Counted from the stretch's first letter, positions 1-10,108 are shown. The stretch is DNA of 64,000 nucleotides from Novosphingobium ovatum (GCF_009909235.1 NZ_JAAAPO010000003.1:434001-498000); one strand, 5' to 3'. Numbers and translations are program-made. Notes: generated by a model from the letters alone, not told the origin.

Positions 1-2979
1 GCGCTGGACCGGCAGTTGCATGACCTGCGGGCCACCGGCACGCTGATCCGCCGCGCCGGCGCGTTGCGCGCGGATGACATCCGCCTGACCATCCCCCACG
101 CCCACGCCGCGCTCAGGCTGCGCGGTGATCTGCTGCGTGGCAGCTATGCCTTGGCGGGTGATTTGCAGGTGCGGGGCTGGCCGTTGACGGTGGGGCCGGG
201 CGATGCGCAGGCGGGGGTGCAGATACGGTTTGACCGGGGCCAGCCATGGCGCGCGCAGGCACAGGTGCGCGATGGCACGATCAGTCTGGCCAACCCCACC
301 TTGGCCAATCTGGCGGGCGACCGTTTGCGGCTGCATGGGCGGCTGGAACTGGGCAAAAATCATCATCTGGTGGTGTCTGACGCGGTATTGACCGCCCCGC
401 GCCTGACGATGAACCTGACTGCGATGCGGCAGCGCAATGGCGATCTGGCGGTGGATCTGCGCGGGCGGCAGGCCACTTGGGGTGCGTTTGACGCGGTGCT
501 GCGGTTTGACGATATTGCGCCCTATGGTGTGGTGCGTCTGGCCAATCCTTTGCCAGCGGCGGGGTTGCGCGATGTGACGCTGGATCTGTCGGGCGATGAC
601 GGGGCGGCCCGGCGCAGCGATATGGAAATGGCGATGCGCATTCTGGCGCGTGGGCAAAGCAAGCTGGGGCCGTTCAGCGGCGATCTGGCGTTGATGCTGG
701 CGCGTGGTGGGGTGGCTGATGGCCGTACCGCGCCGCCTCGGGTAGAGGTGCGGCGGTTGGCGTTGTCGAACACGGTGGTGTCGGGCGCGGTCAGCCTGGG
801 CCAGGACGGCGCCAGCGGCCGTTTGGCGGTCAGTGGCGGCGGAGTGAGCGGCACGCTGGACCTGACGCCGCAGGCCGGGGGGAACGGGCAGGGCATCGAT
901 GTCCGGCTGGAGGCGCGCAACGCCCGGTTCGACGCGGTCCGTCCGATCACCATCGGCAGCGGACGGCTGACGATGCGCGGGCTGATCCAGAAACAGCACA
1001 CAACGTTGAGCGGCGACATGCAGGCGCTGGGCGTGGGCCAAGGCCGCCTGTTCATCGGCCGGGTGGCGGGCAAGGCCAATCTGACCGACGGGCGCGGCCG
1101 CGTTTCGGTCGCGATTGGCGGGCGGCGCGGCAGCCGGTTTGACGTGCAGGCCATCGCCGATGTCGCGCCTGACGGGATTGCGATGCTGATCAACGGCGAT
1201 GTCGCCGGGCAACCGCTCTCGATGCCGCGCCGGGCGATGCTGACGCCGGTCAGCGCGGCCAATGGCGTTGCCGATGGCTGGACGCTGGCCCCCACGCAGA
1301 TTGACTATGCCGGAGGGCGGGTGGTGACATGGGGCCGCGTGGCGGGTCAGGAAACCAGCCTGCATCTGGGCTTGGTCGACATGCCGTTGTCGCTGGCCAA
1401 TGTGGTGGTGTCCGATCTGGGGCTGGGTGGGCGCGCTTCGGGCGTGATGACCTATGACCAGCCGCGCGAGGGCCTGCCCCGCAGCGAGGCGCGGCTGTTG
1501 ATCCGGGGCATGTCGCGTTCCGGCCTGACGCTCAGTTCGCGGCCGGTGGATGTGGCGGTGACCGGGCGTTTGGCACAGGACACGCTGGAATGGCGGGCGC
1601 TTGCCAGCGAGGCCGGGCAGGCGCGCGGGCGGATGCAGGCGCGGATCAGCGCCATGCCCGCCAGTGGCGATCTGGGCGAGCGGCTGCGGGCGGGGGCTTT
1701 GGTGGCGCAGATGCGCTATGCCGGGCCGGCTGACGCGCTGTGGCGGCTGATGGCGCTGGAGGCGTTTGACCTGACAGGGCCGGTGGAACTGGCCGCCGAC
1801 ATGACCGGAACGCTGGAAAATCCGGTGATCGTCGGCTCGCTGGCGGGCAACAACCTGCGGCTGCAAAGCGCGCAATCGGGCACGGACATCACCGGCATCA
1901 CCGCGCGCGGCGCGTTTGAGCGCGGCACGTTGCGCCTGACCCGGCTGGAGGGGCGCGCGGCCAATGGCTCGGTCAACGGCAGCGGGCGGGTGGATTTTTC
2001 GGGCATGGATGGCACGCGCGGCCCGGCCATCGACATCACGCTGGCCGCGCGTAACGCGCAATTGTTCGGGCGGCCGGACATGGCGTTCACCGTGTCGGGG
2101 CCGTTGCGCATTCTGTCGGACGGGGTGGCGGGTACGATCGCCGGGCGGGTGACGATTGATGGTGCGCGCTGGCGATTGGGGCAGGCGGCCAGCAGCGTGG
2201 GTCTGCCCGATGTTGCCGTGCGCGAGGTGAACCGCCGCGCCGATGTCGCCCCCGCCAGCGAGCGGCAGATGCCGTGGCGCCTATTGCTGGACGCGGCGGG
2301 GGGCGGCATCCGCATTCAGGGGTTGGGGCTGGACAGTCAGTGGCGCGCCAATGTGCGCCTGCGCGGCGCTTTGCTGGAGCCGGCGATCACGGGCTATGCC
2401 GAGCTGGTCGATGGCGCGTATGAATTTGCGGGCAAACGGTTTGACGTGACGCGCGGGCGGATCACCTTTGACGGCACCTCGCCGCCCGATCCGCGACTGG
2501 ACATGGTGGCCAGCGCCAGCATCAACAACATCACCGCCACGGTGACGGTGCGCGGCACGTCTTTGCGGCCGGAAATCGCGTTCTCGTCAGTGCCGGTGCT
2601 GCCCGAGGAGGAGCTGTTGGCGCGCATCCTGTTCGGATCGTCGATCACCCAGATCTCCGCGCCCGAGGCGTTGCAACTGGGCGCGGCGCTGGCGTCACTG
2701 CATGGCGGCGGCGGGCTGGACCCGATCAACAAGCTGCGCACGGTGATCGGGCTGGACCGGCTGCGCATTGTGGACGCGGACGCGACGCAGAACCGCCAGA
2801 CGGGCGTTGCGGTGGGCAAATATCTGGGCCGCCGTTTCTATGGCGAGATCGTCACCGACGGGCGCGGCTATTCGGCCACCAATCTGGAGTTCCGCCTGAC
2901 CAGCTGGCTGGCGCTGTTGGGCAGCATCGCCAGTACCGGCCGGCAAAGCGTCAACGCCAAGATCCGCCACGATTATTGA
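1..2979 (+). CDS. tamB: TamB-type translocation/assembly module protein, C-terminal part (5' end outside window)
   Basis: The frame is open at the first base of the window and continues for about 992 residues, so the start lies upstream. TamB is an inner-membrane-anchored, periplasm-spanning protein that works with the outer-membrane BamA-like TamA in envelope biogenesis (beta-barrel assembly and probably phospholipid transport). The visible part is almost wholly repetitive beta-strand sequence rich in G, L, R and V, as expected for the bridge-like lipid-transfer groove. The last 350 or so residues match the conserved DUF490 C-terminal domain, including 'GAYEFAGKRFDVTRGRITF' and the end 'NAKIRHDY'. 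The stop overlaps the convergent gene by 7 bases. tamA would be expected just upstream but is not in view. Family assignment is firm; the exact role in this organism is inferred. Confidence 0.9.
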   Translation, partial: ALDRQLHDLRATGTLIRRAGALRADDIRLTIPHAHAALRLRGDLLRGSYALAGDLQVRGWPLTVGPGDAQAGVQIRFDRGQPWRAQAQVRDGTISLANPTLANLAGDRLRLHGRLELGKNHHLVVSDAVLTAPRLTMNLTAMRQRNGDLAVDLRGRQATWGAFDAVLRFDDIAPYGVVRLANPLPAAGLRDVTLDLSGDDGAARRSDMEMAMRILARGQSKLGPFSGDLALMLARGGVADGRTAPPRVEVRRLALSNTVVSGAVSLGQDGASGRLAVSGGGVSGTLDLTPQAGGNGQGIDVRLEARNARFDAVRPITIGSGRLTMRGLIQKQHTTLSGDMQALGVGQGRLFIGRVAGKANLTDGRGRVSVAIGGRRGSRFDVQAIADVAPDGIAMLINGDVAGQPLSMPRRAMLTPVSAANGVADGWTLAPTQIDYAGGRVVTWGRVAGQETSLHLGLVDMPLSLANVVVSDLGLGGRASGVMTYDQPREGLPRSEARLLIRGMSRSGLTLSSRPVDVAVTGRLAQDTLEWRALASEAGQARGRMQARISAMPASGDLGERLRAGALVAQMRYAGPADALWRLMALEAFDLTGPVELAADMTGTLENPVIVGSLAGNNLRLQSAQSGTDITGITARGAFERGTLRLTRLEGRAANGSVNGSGRVDFSGMDGTRGPAIDITLAARNAQLFGRPDMAFTVSGPLRILSDGVAGTIAGRVTIDGARWRLGQAASSVGLPDVAVREVNRRADVAPASERQMPWRLLLDAAGGGIRIQGLGLDSQWRANVRLRGALLEPAITGYAELVDGAYEFAGKRFDVTRGRITFDGTSPPDPRLDMVASASINNITATVTVRGTSLRPEIAFSSVPVLPEEELLARILFGSSITQISAPEALQLGAALASLHGGGGLDPINKLRTVIGLDRLRIVDADATQNRQTGVAVGKYLGRRFYGEIVTDGRGYSATNLEFRLTSWLALLGSIASTGRQSVNAKIRHDY

Positions 2980-3950
2980 CGGTGGGCGGCGGCGACCTTG
3001 GCCTCGATCGTGGTGGGTTTCAGGCCCAGCGCGGCGGCGACCACGGGCAGGGGCGTGGCGTTGGTCCCGTCCTTGAACACCCGCCAATTGCCGCGGTAAA
3101 AGCCGAGCTTCGCGCCGCCCCGGTCGGGCCACAGGTTGATCAGCAACCAAGGCGTCCACGGCAAGGCGCCCACCTGTAGAGCGCGGACGGTGACAGGGCG
3201 CTGGTCGGGGGCGTTGATCGTCATGTCCTGCGTGATGCCCTCGACCAGCCCGCCGATGCGTTGCACCGGGGCGGCCACCACATCCACCACCGGGCCGGTG
3301 GGTTCGGCCGGGCCGGACCATGCGCAGACGCCGGTGATTTTGTGGAACGGCTGGGTGGTGCCATAGCCGCCGCGCCAGACCATGCTCCATTGCCGTTCAT
3401 CGTCGGTCGAGCCAATACCCATCGGGCCGGGGCAATCGCGGTATTCCAGCCATGACGCCCCACTGGCGCCCCAGCGCGTGCCGCCGGCCGGCGCGCGGCG
3501 AAAGGCGCGGTCAATGGGATAGGCCTGCACGGCAAAGCCCGGCTCCAGATCCAGCCCCCAAAAGGTGCCGCTGTCGTCCATATGGTCAAAGCGCAGCGCG
3601 GTGGTGGCCGGATCCCAGCGCACATGGGCGGCGGCGTTTTGCGCGGCGGCGGCGGCGCGCATCTGGTCGGCCTGCATGTGGCTGATCAGCGCGACAAAGC
3701 CATAGCCGCCAAACCACAGCAGCGGCCAGACAAACAACAGGCGCGATTGCGGCCGCAGCGCCGCCTCCAGCGCCATGGCGGCAAAGCCCATGTTGATCAG
3801 CAGAGCGATCAACAGCGACAGGCCAAGGATCGTCAGCAGCCAGCCCAGCAGCGGGATCGCCTGCACCAGCACCAGTGCAAAGGCCAGAATGAAACAGCCG
3901 ATCCATGGGCTACGGATAAAGCGGGGGAAGGGCCGGGGTTCGCGGGGCAT
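2973..3950 (-). CDS. Conserved hypothetical multi-pass membrane protein
   Basis: I do not recognise a named family. The ATG at 3950 gives 325 residues; a TTG three codons upstream would add three. The N-terminal 100 or so residues contain about three strongly hydrophobic stretches (starting 'WIGCFILAFALVLVQAIPLL', then around 'LLIALLINMGFAAMAL' and 'LLFVWPLLWFGGYGFVALIS'). A soluble region of about 220 residues follows, with many Trp and Gly, probably periplasmic. It lies tail to tail with tamB, overlapping by 7 bases, and no other gene lies in the same direction close by. No Shine-Dalgarno sequence is evident. Topology is seen in the sequence; function is unknown. Confidence 0.7.
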   Translation of the reverse strand: MPREPRPFPRFIRSPWIGCFILAFALVLVQAIPLLGWLLTILGLSLLIALLINMGFAAMALEAALRPQSRLLFVWPLLWFGGYGFVALISHMQADQMRAAAAAQNAAAHVRWDPATTALRFDHMDDSGTFWGLDLEPGFAVQAYPIDRAFRRAPAGGTRWGASGASWLEYRDCPGPMGIGSTDDERQWSMVWRGGYGTTQPFHKITGVCAWSGPAEPTGPVVDVVAAPVQRIGGLVEGITQDMTINAPDQRPVTVRALQVGALPWTPWLLINLWPDRGGAKLGFYRGNWRVFKDGTNATPLPVVAAALGLKPTTIEAKVAAAHRQ

Positions 3951-4009
3951 CGCGGCCAAGATTAGCGCGCGGGGTTTAAGAACAGATGCACCGTGCGCCG
4001 CTACCCAGC

Positions 4010-4038
4010 AAAAAGGGCGCCCGGTTTCCCGGACGCCC
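4010..4038 (-). terminator. Rho-independent terminator of glnA
   Basis: On the minus strand a 10-base-pair GC-rich stem (GGGCGTCCGG/CCGGGCGCCC, one G-U pair) closes a GAAA tetraloop and is followed directly by TTTTT. It lies about 40 bases after the glnA stop codon, so it would end the glnBA transcript. Confidence 0.88.
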
Positions 4039-4077
4039 CCTTTGTTCGATTGTCTGTCGACAAATTCCCGTTGGGAA

Positions 4078-5487
4078 TTAGGCCGAGTAGTACATGTCGA
4101 ATTCGACCGCCGACGGCGTGGTTTCCCAACGCAGAACTTCGGGCCACTTCAGTTCCAGATAGGATTCGATCTGGTCCTTGGTGAACACGCCGCCTTCCAG
4201 CAGGAAGTCGTGGTCAGCAGCCAGCGAGTCCAGAGCCTCACGCAGCGAGCCGCACACGGTCGGAACCAGCGCCAGCTCTTCGGCGGGCAGGTCGTACAGG
4301 TTCTTGTCCATGGCTTCGCCGGGGTGGATCTTGTTCTTGATGCCGTCCAGACCAGCCATCAGCAGAGCCGAGTAGCACAGGTAGGGGTTGGCCATCGCGT
4401 CGGGGAAGCGGAATTCCACGCGCTTTGCCTTGGCACCGGCGCCGTAAGGAATACGGCACGAAGCCGAACGGTTGCGGGCCGAATAGGCCAGCAGCACGGG
4501 GGCTTCGTAGCCCGGCACCAGACGCTTGTAGCTGTTGGTGGTCGGGTTGGTGAAGGCGTTCAGGGCCTTGGCGTGCTTGATCACACCACCGATGAAGTAC
4601 AGGCACATGTCCGACAGACCGGCATAGCCGTTACCGGCGAACAGCGGGTTGCCCTTGTCCCAGATCGAGATGTGGGTGTGCATGCCCGAACCGTTGTCCT
4701 TCATGATCGGCTTGGGCATGAAGGTTGCGGTCTTGCCATAGGCCTGCGCGACCTGATGGACGACATACTTGTAGACCTGCATACGGTCAGCGGTCTGCAC
4801 CAGCGTACCGAAGGTCAGGCCCAGTTCGTGCTGTGCCGAGGCCACTTCGTGGTGATGCTTGTCGCAGGGCAGGCCCATGTCCAGCATGGTCTTGACCATT
4901 TCGCCACGGATGTCGACGCAGCTGTCGACCGGAGCGACGGGGAAGTAGCCACCCTTGGCGCGCGGACGGTGCGCCAGGTTGCCGCCTTCATACTGCTTGT
5001 TCGAGTTGGTCGGCAGTTCGATGTCGTCGATTTCGAAGCCGTTGCCGTTGTAGCCGTCGTAGAAACGCACGTCATCGAACAGGAAGAATTCGGCTTCGGG
5101 GCCGACATAGACGGTGTCACCGAAACCGGCGGCAACGACATAGGCTTCGGCGCGCTTGGCGGTCGAACGCGGGTCGCGGCCATACAGCTCACCGGTCGAG
5201 GGCTCGACGATGTCGCAGTTGATGATCAGCATCGGGGTGGCCGAGAACGGATCGACATAGACCGAGTCCAGATCCGGCTTCAGGATCATGTCCGACTCGT
5301 TGATCGCCTTCCAGCCTTCGATCGACGAACCGTCGAACATCAGGCCCTGCTCCAGTTCGTCCTCACCCAGCACGGTCGAGACCATGGTCAGGTGCTGCCA
5401 CTTGCCCTTGGGGTCGGTGAAGCGCAGATCGACCCACTCGATTTCCTCGTCCTTGATGCGCTTGAGGATATCCGCTGCAGTAGCCAT
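4078..5487 (-). CDS. glnA: Glutamine synthetase type I (GlnA)
   Basis: Makes glutamine from glutamate, ammonia and ATP; cytoplasmic dodecamer and the main ammonia-assimilation enzyme. The protein is 469 residues from the ATG at 5487, the usual GSI-beta length. From this start the adenylylation tyrosine in 'NLYDLPAEE' is residue 398, in register with the known site of the enterobacterial enzyme. An ATG two codons upstream (5493) is also possible; a GGAG lies 4 bases before it and 10 before 5487. Conserved segments seen are '[10 protein letters not shown]', '[14 protein letters not shown]' (ATP/Glu site) and '[19 protein letters not shown]'. It is downstream of glnB, separated by 154 bases holding a strong hairpin. 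The preserved tyrosine implies control by GlnE adenylylation under GlnB. Confidence 0.98.
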   Translation of the reverse strand: MATAADILKRIKDEEIEWVDLRFTDPKGKWQHLTMVSTVLGEDELEQGLMFDGSSIEGWKAINESDMILKPDLDSVYVDPFSATPMLIINCDIVEPSTGELYGRDPRSTAKRAEAYVVAAGFGDTVYVGPEAEFFLFDDVRFYDGYNGNGFEIDDIELPTNSNKQYEGGNLAHRPRAKGGYFPVAPVDSCVDIRGEMVKTMLDMGLPCDKHHHEVASAQHELGLTFGTLVQTADRMQVYKYVVHQVAQAYGKTATFMPKPIMKDNGSGMHTHISIWDKGNPLFAGNGYAGLSDMCLYFIGGVIKHAKALNAFTNPTTNSYKRLVPGYEAPVLLAYSARNRSASCRIPYGAGAKAKRVEFRFPDAMANPYLCYSALLMAGLDGIKNKIHPGEAMDKNLYDLPAEELALVPTVCGSLREALDSLAADHDFLLEGGVFTKDQIESYLELKWPEVLRWETTPSAVEFDMYYSA

Positions 5488-5602
5488 TACCATTTTTCTC
5501 CGAATAGTCCCAAGACCGGTCAGGGCCAGGGCAAAAGGGGGTAATCAAAATGTGTGAGCCTTGTCCGGACCCCCGCCCGGGCTTGGCCAATAGGTTGGCG
5601 TC

Positions 5603-5631
5603 ACCGCGCGCGGGCCAGGCCGGCGCGCGGT
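5603..5631 (-). other. GC-rich hairpin in the glnB-glnA spacer
   Basis: An inverted repeat with 9-base arms (ACCGCGCGC and its complement) encloses an 11-base loop that can itself pair GGCC with GGCC. It begins only about 10 bases after the glnB stop and has no T-run, so it is not a classical terminator. Possible roles are 3'-end protection of a processed glnB message, partial attenuation or a rho-related structure. Only the structure potential is seen; the role is inference. Confidence 0.5.
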
Positions 5632-5641
5632 AACTGCCCGA

Positions 5642-6130
<489 letters not shown>

Positions 6131-6294
6131 TCACCGGGTTTTTGTGGGCAGATGGCCACTGTCCGGGGAAGGATGGTAGGGGTGTGCCTAAAAACAGTGC
6201 AGAGGTTGCTGCATTATTGTGCAGTGCGGTGGTGAATGCCGCATTTCGGCTCCAATCGCGCGAATCACCCGGCAAAGGGCTCGCGGGCATACAG

Positions 6295-6322
6295 AAAACC
6301 GCCGCCCGGACAGGGCGACGGC
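6295..6322 (-). terminator. Rho-independent terminator of argC
   Basis: On the minus strand CCGTCGCCC pairs with GGGCGGCGG (9 pairs, one G-U) around a 5-base loop and is followed by TTTT. It begins about 25 bases after the argC stop codon. Confidence 0.8.
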
Positions 6323-6346
6323 TTTCTTGCGCCATTGCGGCGGGTG

Positions 6347-7291
6347 TTAGAGCGCCAGACCGGCCGTTTCGGGCAGGCCCGCCATCAGGTTGAGCGACTG
6401 CACCGCAGCCCCGCTGGCGCCCTTGCCCAGATTGTCCAGCACCGCCACCAGCCGCGCCTGCGATCCGTCGGCAGATCCGAACACATGCAGGGTCAGCGCG
6501 TCCGACGGCGCCATCGATCCGCGCAGCAACAGTTCTGCGGGCGTTTCCATCGGCGCAACGCGCACGATCTGGCTGCCTTCATAAAATTCGGCCAGCTTGG
6601 CATGCAGATTGGCCGGGGCCTGCGCACCTGCCAGCTTGCCCAGCATCGACATGGCGGCCAGCGGCAAAGGCACCTCGACCCACATGCCGCGATGGGCGGG
6701 GATCACGCTGGGGGCGAACACGGGGTCATGCGCCAGCCCGGCATAGCGCTTCATTTCCGGCACATGCTTGTGCCCCATGCCCAGACCATAGGCGCGGAAA
6801 GCGATGTCGCGGTCTTCCTCGAACCGCTCGATCAACGCCTTGCCCCCGCCCGAATAGCCCGAGACGGCATTGACCGTGTACGGCCAGTCGGCAGGCAACA
6901 TCTTCGCACGCACCAGCGGCGCCATCAGCGCGATAAAGCCAGTGGGATAGCAGCCCGGGTTCGACACGCGGGTGGCGTTGGCCACGGCCTCGGGCCCCGA
7001 AATTTCCGGGAAGCCATAGGTCCAGCCATCGGCGACGCGGTGCGCGGTGCTGGCGTCGATGATCCGCACCTTGCTGCCCTGCGCCATGGCCACCGCCTCG
7101 ATCGCGGCGTCATCATGCAGGCACAGCACGGCAAAGTCCGCCGCATGCAGCGCTTCCTTGCGGGCGGCGCTGTCCTTGCGGCGCGCATCGTCCAGAATGA
7201 TCAGATCAAACTCGGCCCGGCCGCCCAGCCGGTCGGCGATTTCCAGCCCCGTGGTGCCCGCCGCGCCATCGATGAAAACGCTGATGCTCAT
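6347..7291 (-). CDS. argC: N-acetyl-gamma-glutamyl-phosphate reductase (ArgC, type 2)
   Basis: Third step of arginine synthesis: NADPH-dependent reduction of N-acetylglutamyl phosphate to the semialdehyde. The 314-residue length fits the shorter type 2 class. The N-terminus has the Rossmann motif 'IDGAAGTTG', and the catalytic cysteine is Cys114 in 'SNPGCYPTG'. The second domain carries 'GYSGGGKALIE' and 'HKHVPEM'. The ATG overlaps the stop of the upstream SH3 gene by four bases (ATGA), indicating translational coupling. A terminator follows, so argC is the last gene of its transcript. Confidence 0.96.
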   Translation of the reverse strand: MSISVFIDGAAGTTGLEIADRLGGRAEFDLIILDDARRKDSAARKEALHAADFAVLCLHDDAAIEAVAMAQGSKVRIIDASTAHRVADGWTYGFPEISGPEAVANATRVSNPGCYPTGFIALMAPLVRAKMLPADWPYTVNAVSGYSGGGKALIERFEEDRDIAFRAYGLGMGHKHVPEMKRYAGLAHDPVFAPSVIPAHRGMWVEVPLPLAAMSMLGKLAGAQAPANLHAKLAEFYEGSQIVRVAPMETPAELLLRGSMAPSDALTLHVFGSADGSQARLVAVLDNLGKGASGAAVQSLNLMAGLPETAGLAL

Positions 7292-7548
7292 GCCGCGTTC
7301 TCCAGCGCGTCAGCCGCCACATAGCCGATCGCGCCGCCGGGCACTTCGCCCCACGCATGGCCAGAGGCCACGTCCAGCACGTCAAACACCGCGCCCGCCG
7401 GCAGGGTGGCAATCACCTCGCCGCCGATTTTGGCCAGCACGGGCGTGTCGGCGCGCGCGGTGTGCGGCATCGGGATGATATAATGCGGCACGAACACGCG
7501 GCCCGCCATGCGGATATGCGCCAGATCACCGCGCACTGGCACGGTCAT
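7288..7548 (-). CDS. Small SH3-domain protein, possible remnant of a C40 (NlpC/P60) peptidase
   Basis: From the ATG at 7548 the product has 86 residues. It reads 'AGRVFVPHYIIPMPHTA' followed by a bacterial SH3-like module ending 'GGAIGYVAADALENAA'. This resembles the N-terminal SH3 segment that precedes the NlpC/P60 catalytic domain in sphingomonad cell-wall peptidases usually found near M17 aminopeptidase genes. Here the reading frame stops where the peptidase would start, so no catalytic Cys or His is present. The frame stays open upstream into pepA, so an earlier non-ATG start is possible. The stop overlaps the argC start by four bases. The family link is from memory; function is unknown. 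Confidence 0.6.
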   Translation of the reverse strand: MTVPVRGDLAHIRMAGRVFVPHYIIPMPHTARADTPVLAKIGGEVIATLPAGAVFDVLDVASGHAWGEVPGGAIGYVAADALENAA

Positions 7549-7717
7549 CGGATCGGGACGTGCGCAAGGCCCCGACAAAAAATAGCTGGCGCCCGTCAGA
7601 TGGGCGAAGTCATGCGTATCCTGCGCGGCCAATGTCGTTGTGCCCCTGTGCCTAGAAAGCGGCGCGCTTAGCCAAACTTGCGCGTTTCTGCAAGAAACAG
7701 CGTGCGCGCCGCCGCCC

Positions 7718-9172
7718 TCAGCCCGCGTAGCGCGCCTGTAGCATCGCCCATGCCGCGCGCAGGCCCATCGCGTCGCCGCCCTTTGGCCGCCCCGGCTTGG
7801 CCGCCGGACGCCAGGCGAATGTGTCGAAATGCGCCCAATCGATGCCTTCGCCGACAAAACGGTCAAGGAACAGTCCCGCGACACTGGCCCCGGCAAAGCC
7901 GCTGGTGGGACTGTTGTTGATGTCGGCGATGTCGGACTTGAGATAGTCGCGATAGGCCTCGTGCAGCGGCAGGCGCCAGACGGGATCGTCCTGGGCGATA
8001 CCGCCGTCGATCAGCGCCTGTGCGGTGGCGTCCTGCCGCGTCATCAGCGCAGGCAGATCCGGGCCCAGCGCCACCCGCGCCGCGCCCGTCAGCGTGGCGA
8101 AATCGATGATCAGGTCAGGCTTGACGCCCTCCACGCCCTCGCTGGCGCGGGTCAGCGCATCGCCCAGAATCAGGCGGCCTTCGGCATCGGTGTTGCCGAT
8201 TTCCACGCTGATCCCCGCCCGGCTGCGCAGCACGTCGCCGGGGCGAAAGGCATTGCCCGACACCGCGTTCTCCACCGCCGGGATCAACAGGTGCAGCCGC
8301 ACCTTCAGCCCGGCCTCCATCACCAGCCGGGCCAGCGCGATGGCATGGGCCGCGCCGCCCATGTCCTTTTTCATCAACAGCATGGCGCTGGAGGGTTTGA
8401 TGTCCAGACCGCCGGAATCGAAACACACACCCTTGCCGACAATCGCCACGCGCGGGTGGGCGAAATTGGCATCGGCCGGGCCCCATTCCAGCTCGATCAT
8501 GCGCGGGGCATGGCTGCGGCCCGCCGCGCGGCCCACCATATGCACCATCGGAAACTCGCGCTCCAATGCCTCGCCACGGGTGACGCGCAGGGTGGCGCGG
8601 TGCAGCTTGGCCAGACGCTCGACCTCATGCTCGATCTCGCCTGGGCCAAGGTCTTCGGCAGGGGTGTTGACCAGATCGCGCACCAGCGTGATCGCGCCTG
8701 CCTCGGCGATGGCGGGGGCGATGGCCTTGGCCTGCGCGGTCAGCAGGATGCGGGCGCCCTCGGTCGGGGCCTCCTTGCGATAGCGGTCGAAACGGTACTG
8801 ACCCAGCGCCCAGCCGATCAGCGCGCGCGCGACATTGCAGGCCGGATCGGCGGGCGCCAGACGATAGGTGCCGCCGGGCAAGGTTTCGGCCAGACGGGCC
8901 AGCGCCCAACTGTCCAGATTGGTGCCCGCCACACCCGCCACCACGGCATAGTCATCACCGCCCTCGGCCGGGATGATCGCGTGGGCGCCCGCCTCACCCT
9001 TGAACTTTTGCCCGGCGATGGCGGCGCGGGTGGCGGCGCTGCGCGGTTTCAGCCATGCCTCCAGCCCATCCTTGGTGACCAGATGGATGGTGGTGGCGGC
9101 CTGTCCCCGGTCGGGCTGGATCAGGTCGCTCAGGGGAACATCGGCGGAGGGCTTGTCGGATCGGGTGCTCAT
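7718..9172 (-). CDS. Leucyl aminopeptidase family (M17) metallopeptidase
   Basis: Cytosolic aminopeptidase that releases N-terminal amino acids and takes part in peptide turnover; 484 residues from the ATG at 9172. The C-terminal catalytic domain shows the M17 signatures: 'GKGVCFDSGGLDIKPSSAM' with metal and substrate ligands, 'KKDMGGAAHA', and the family hallmark 'NTDAEGRL'. The N-terminal domain of about 150 residues is divergent, as is usual for the PepA/PepB relatives. No good Shine-Dalgarno sequence is seen. It is transcribed toward the SH3 gene and argC, with 169 bases between, and is divergent from the secreted protein at 9270. Confidence 0.92.
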   Translation of the reverse strand: MSTRSDKPSADVPLSDLIQPDRGQAATTIHLVTKDGLEAWLKPRSAATRAAIAGQKFKGEAGAHAIIPAEGGDDYAVVAGVAGTNLDSWALARLAETLPGGTYRLAPADPACNVARALIGWALGQYRFDRYRKEAPTEGARILLTAQAKAIAPAIAEAGAITLVRDLVNTPAEDLGPGEIEHEVERLAKLHRATLRVTRGEALEREFPMVHMVGRAAGRSHAPRMIELEWGPADANFAHPRVAIVGKGVCFDSGGLDIKPSSAMLLMKKDMGGAAHAIALARLVMEAGLKVRLHLLIPAVENAVSGNAFRPGDVLRSRAGISVEIGNTDAEGRLILGDALTRASEGVEGVKPDLIIDFATLTGAARVALGPDLPALMTRQDATAQALIDGGIAQDDPVWRLPLHEAYRDYLKSDIADINNSPTSGFAGASVAGLFLDRFVGEGIDWAHFDTFAWRPAAKPGRPKGGDAMGLRAAWAMLQARYAG

Positions 9173-9269
9173 GGATGGATATATCGGAGCAACTGACGCC
9201 TTGCGCAATCCCGGCGATTGCGGTGTTGTGGATGGCGCGCGGATGGATCGCGCAGGGATGGGGGACGTG

Positions 9270-10043
9270 ATGGGACTGGGCAGGTTGCGGACAGGTGCGA
9301 TGGCGCTGATGGTGGCGATGATGGCGGGGCAGGGCGTGCTGGTGACGCCAGCCTTGGCGGTTCCGGCCAAACCCGCCCCGGTCAAGATCCACCGCGCCAG
9401 CCCGGTCTATGTCTTTGATTACAGCTATCCGGCGGTCGCGGGGGCGATTCCCGGCCTGCGGGCGTGGCTGTTGGCTGATGCCGCCAAACGGCAGCGCGAG
9501 GTGGCGCAGGGCGGCCGTGAGGGCAAGGCTGATTCGCGCACCGCCGACATCCCGTTCATGCGCTACACCCATTCCACCGACTGGCAGGTGGTGACCAACC
9601 TGCCACGCTGGCTCAGCCTGTCGGCGACGGTGTCGGAATTTGCCGGGGGCGCGCATCCCAACCATGCCTTTGCCGCGCTGTTGTGGGACCGTCAGGCGGG
9701 TCGCGCGGTCAAGGCGGTGGACCTGTTCACCAGCCCGGCCGCGCTGAACGGCGTGATCCGCGACAAATTCTGCGCCGCATTGGACAAGGAACGCGGCCGC
9801 CGCCGGGGTGAGCCGGTGGTGCGCTCCAGCGAATGGCCGAACAATTGCATCGACCCGCTGGCCTCCACCGTCATTCTGGGCAGCGGCGACCGGGCGCATT
9901 TCACCCGCATCGGCGTGCTGATCGCACCGTATGAGGCCGGGTCCTATGCCGAAGGGGCGTTTGAAGTGACTTTGCCCGTCACCCCGCAAATGATCGCGGT
10001 CGTAAAGCCCGAATATCGCGACCAATTCGCGCCTCAGCCCTGA
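9270..10043 (+). CDS. Secreted DUF3298-type protein
   Basis: The product of 257 residues starts at the ATG at 9270, preceded by GGGGGA, with upstream in-frame ATGs at 9243 and 9258 as alternatives. A clear signal peptide covers about residues 1-30 (hydrophobic Met/Ala-rich core, cleavage after 'TPALA'). The mature part has an 'SLSATVSEFAGGAHPNHAF' stretch and a 'DLFTSPAALNGVI' segment typical of the DUF4163/DUF3298 (PdaC-like) fold found in periplasmic or cell-surface proteins. One pair of cysteines (in 'DKFCAAL' and 'NNCIDP') could form a disulfide. Enzymatic activity is not established. It stands alone between divergent pepA and map. Confidence 0.8.
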   Translation: MGLGRLRTGAMALMVAMMAGQGVLVTPALAVPAKPAPVKIHRASPVYVFDYSYPAVAGAIPGLRAWLLADAAKRQREVAQGGREGKADSRTADIPFMRYTHSTDWQVVTNLPRWLSLSATVSEFAGGAHPNHAFAALLWDRQAGRAVKAVDLFTSPAALNGVIRDKFCAALDKERGRRRGEPVVRSSEWPNNCIDPLASTVILGSGDRAHFTRIGVLIAPYEAGSYAEGAFEVTLPVTPQMIAVVKPEYRDQFAPQP

Positions 10044-10108
10044 CAGAAACGTGGATCGGATCAAGCACCCCCTCGCCATCGGGCGGGGGGAGCGCTATAT
10101 CGAGCCGC

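Noticed and set aside
8973..9269. Upstream extension of the secreted protein to 8973
   Set aside because: It would bury the signal peptide about 100 residues inside and overlap the start of the divergent M17 peptidase; the ATG at 9270 gives a normal signal sequence.
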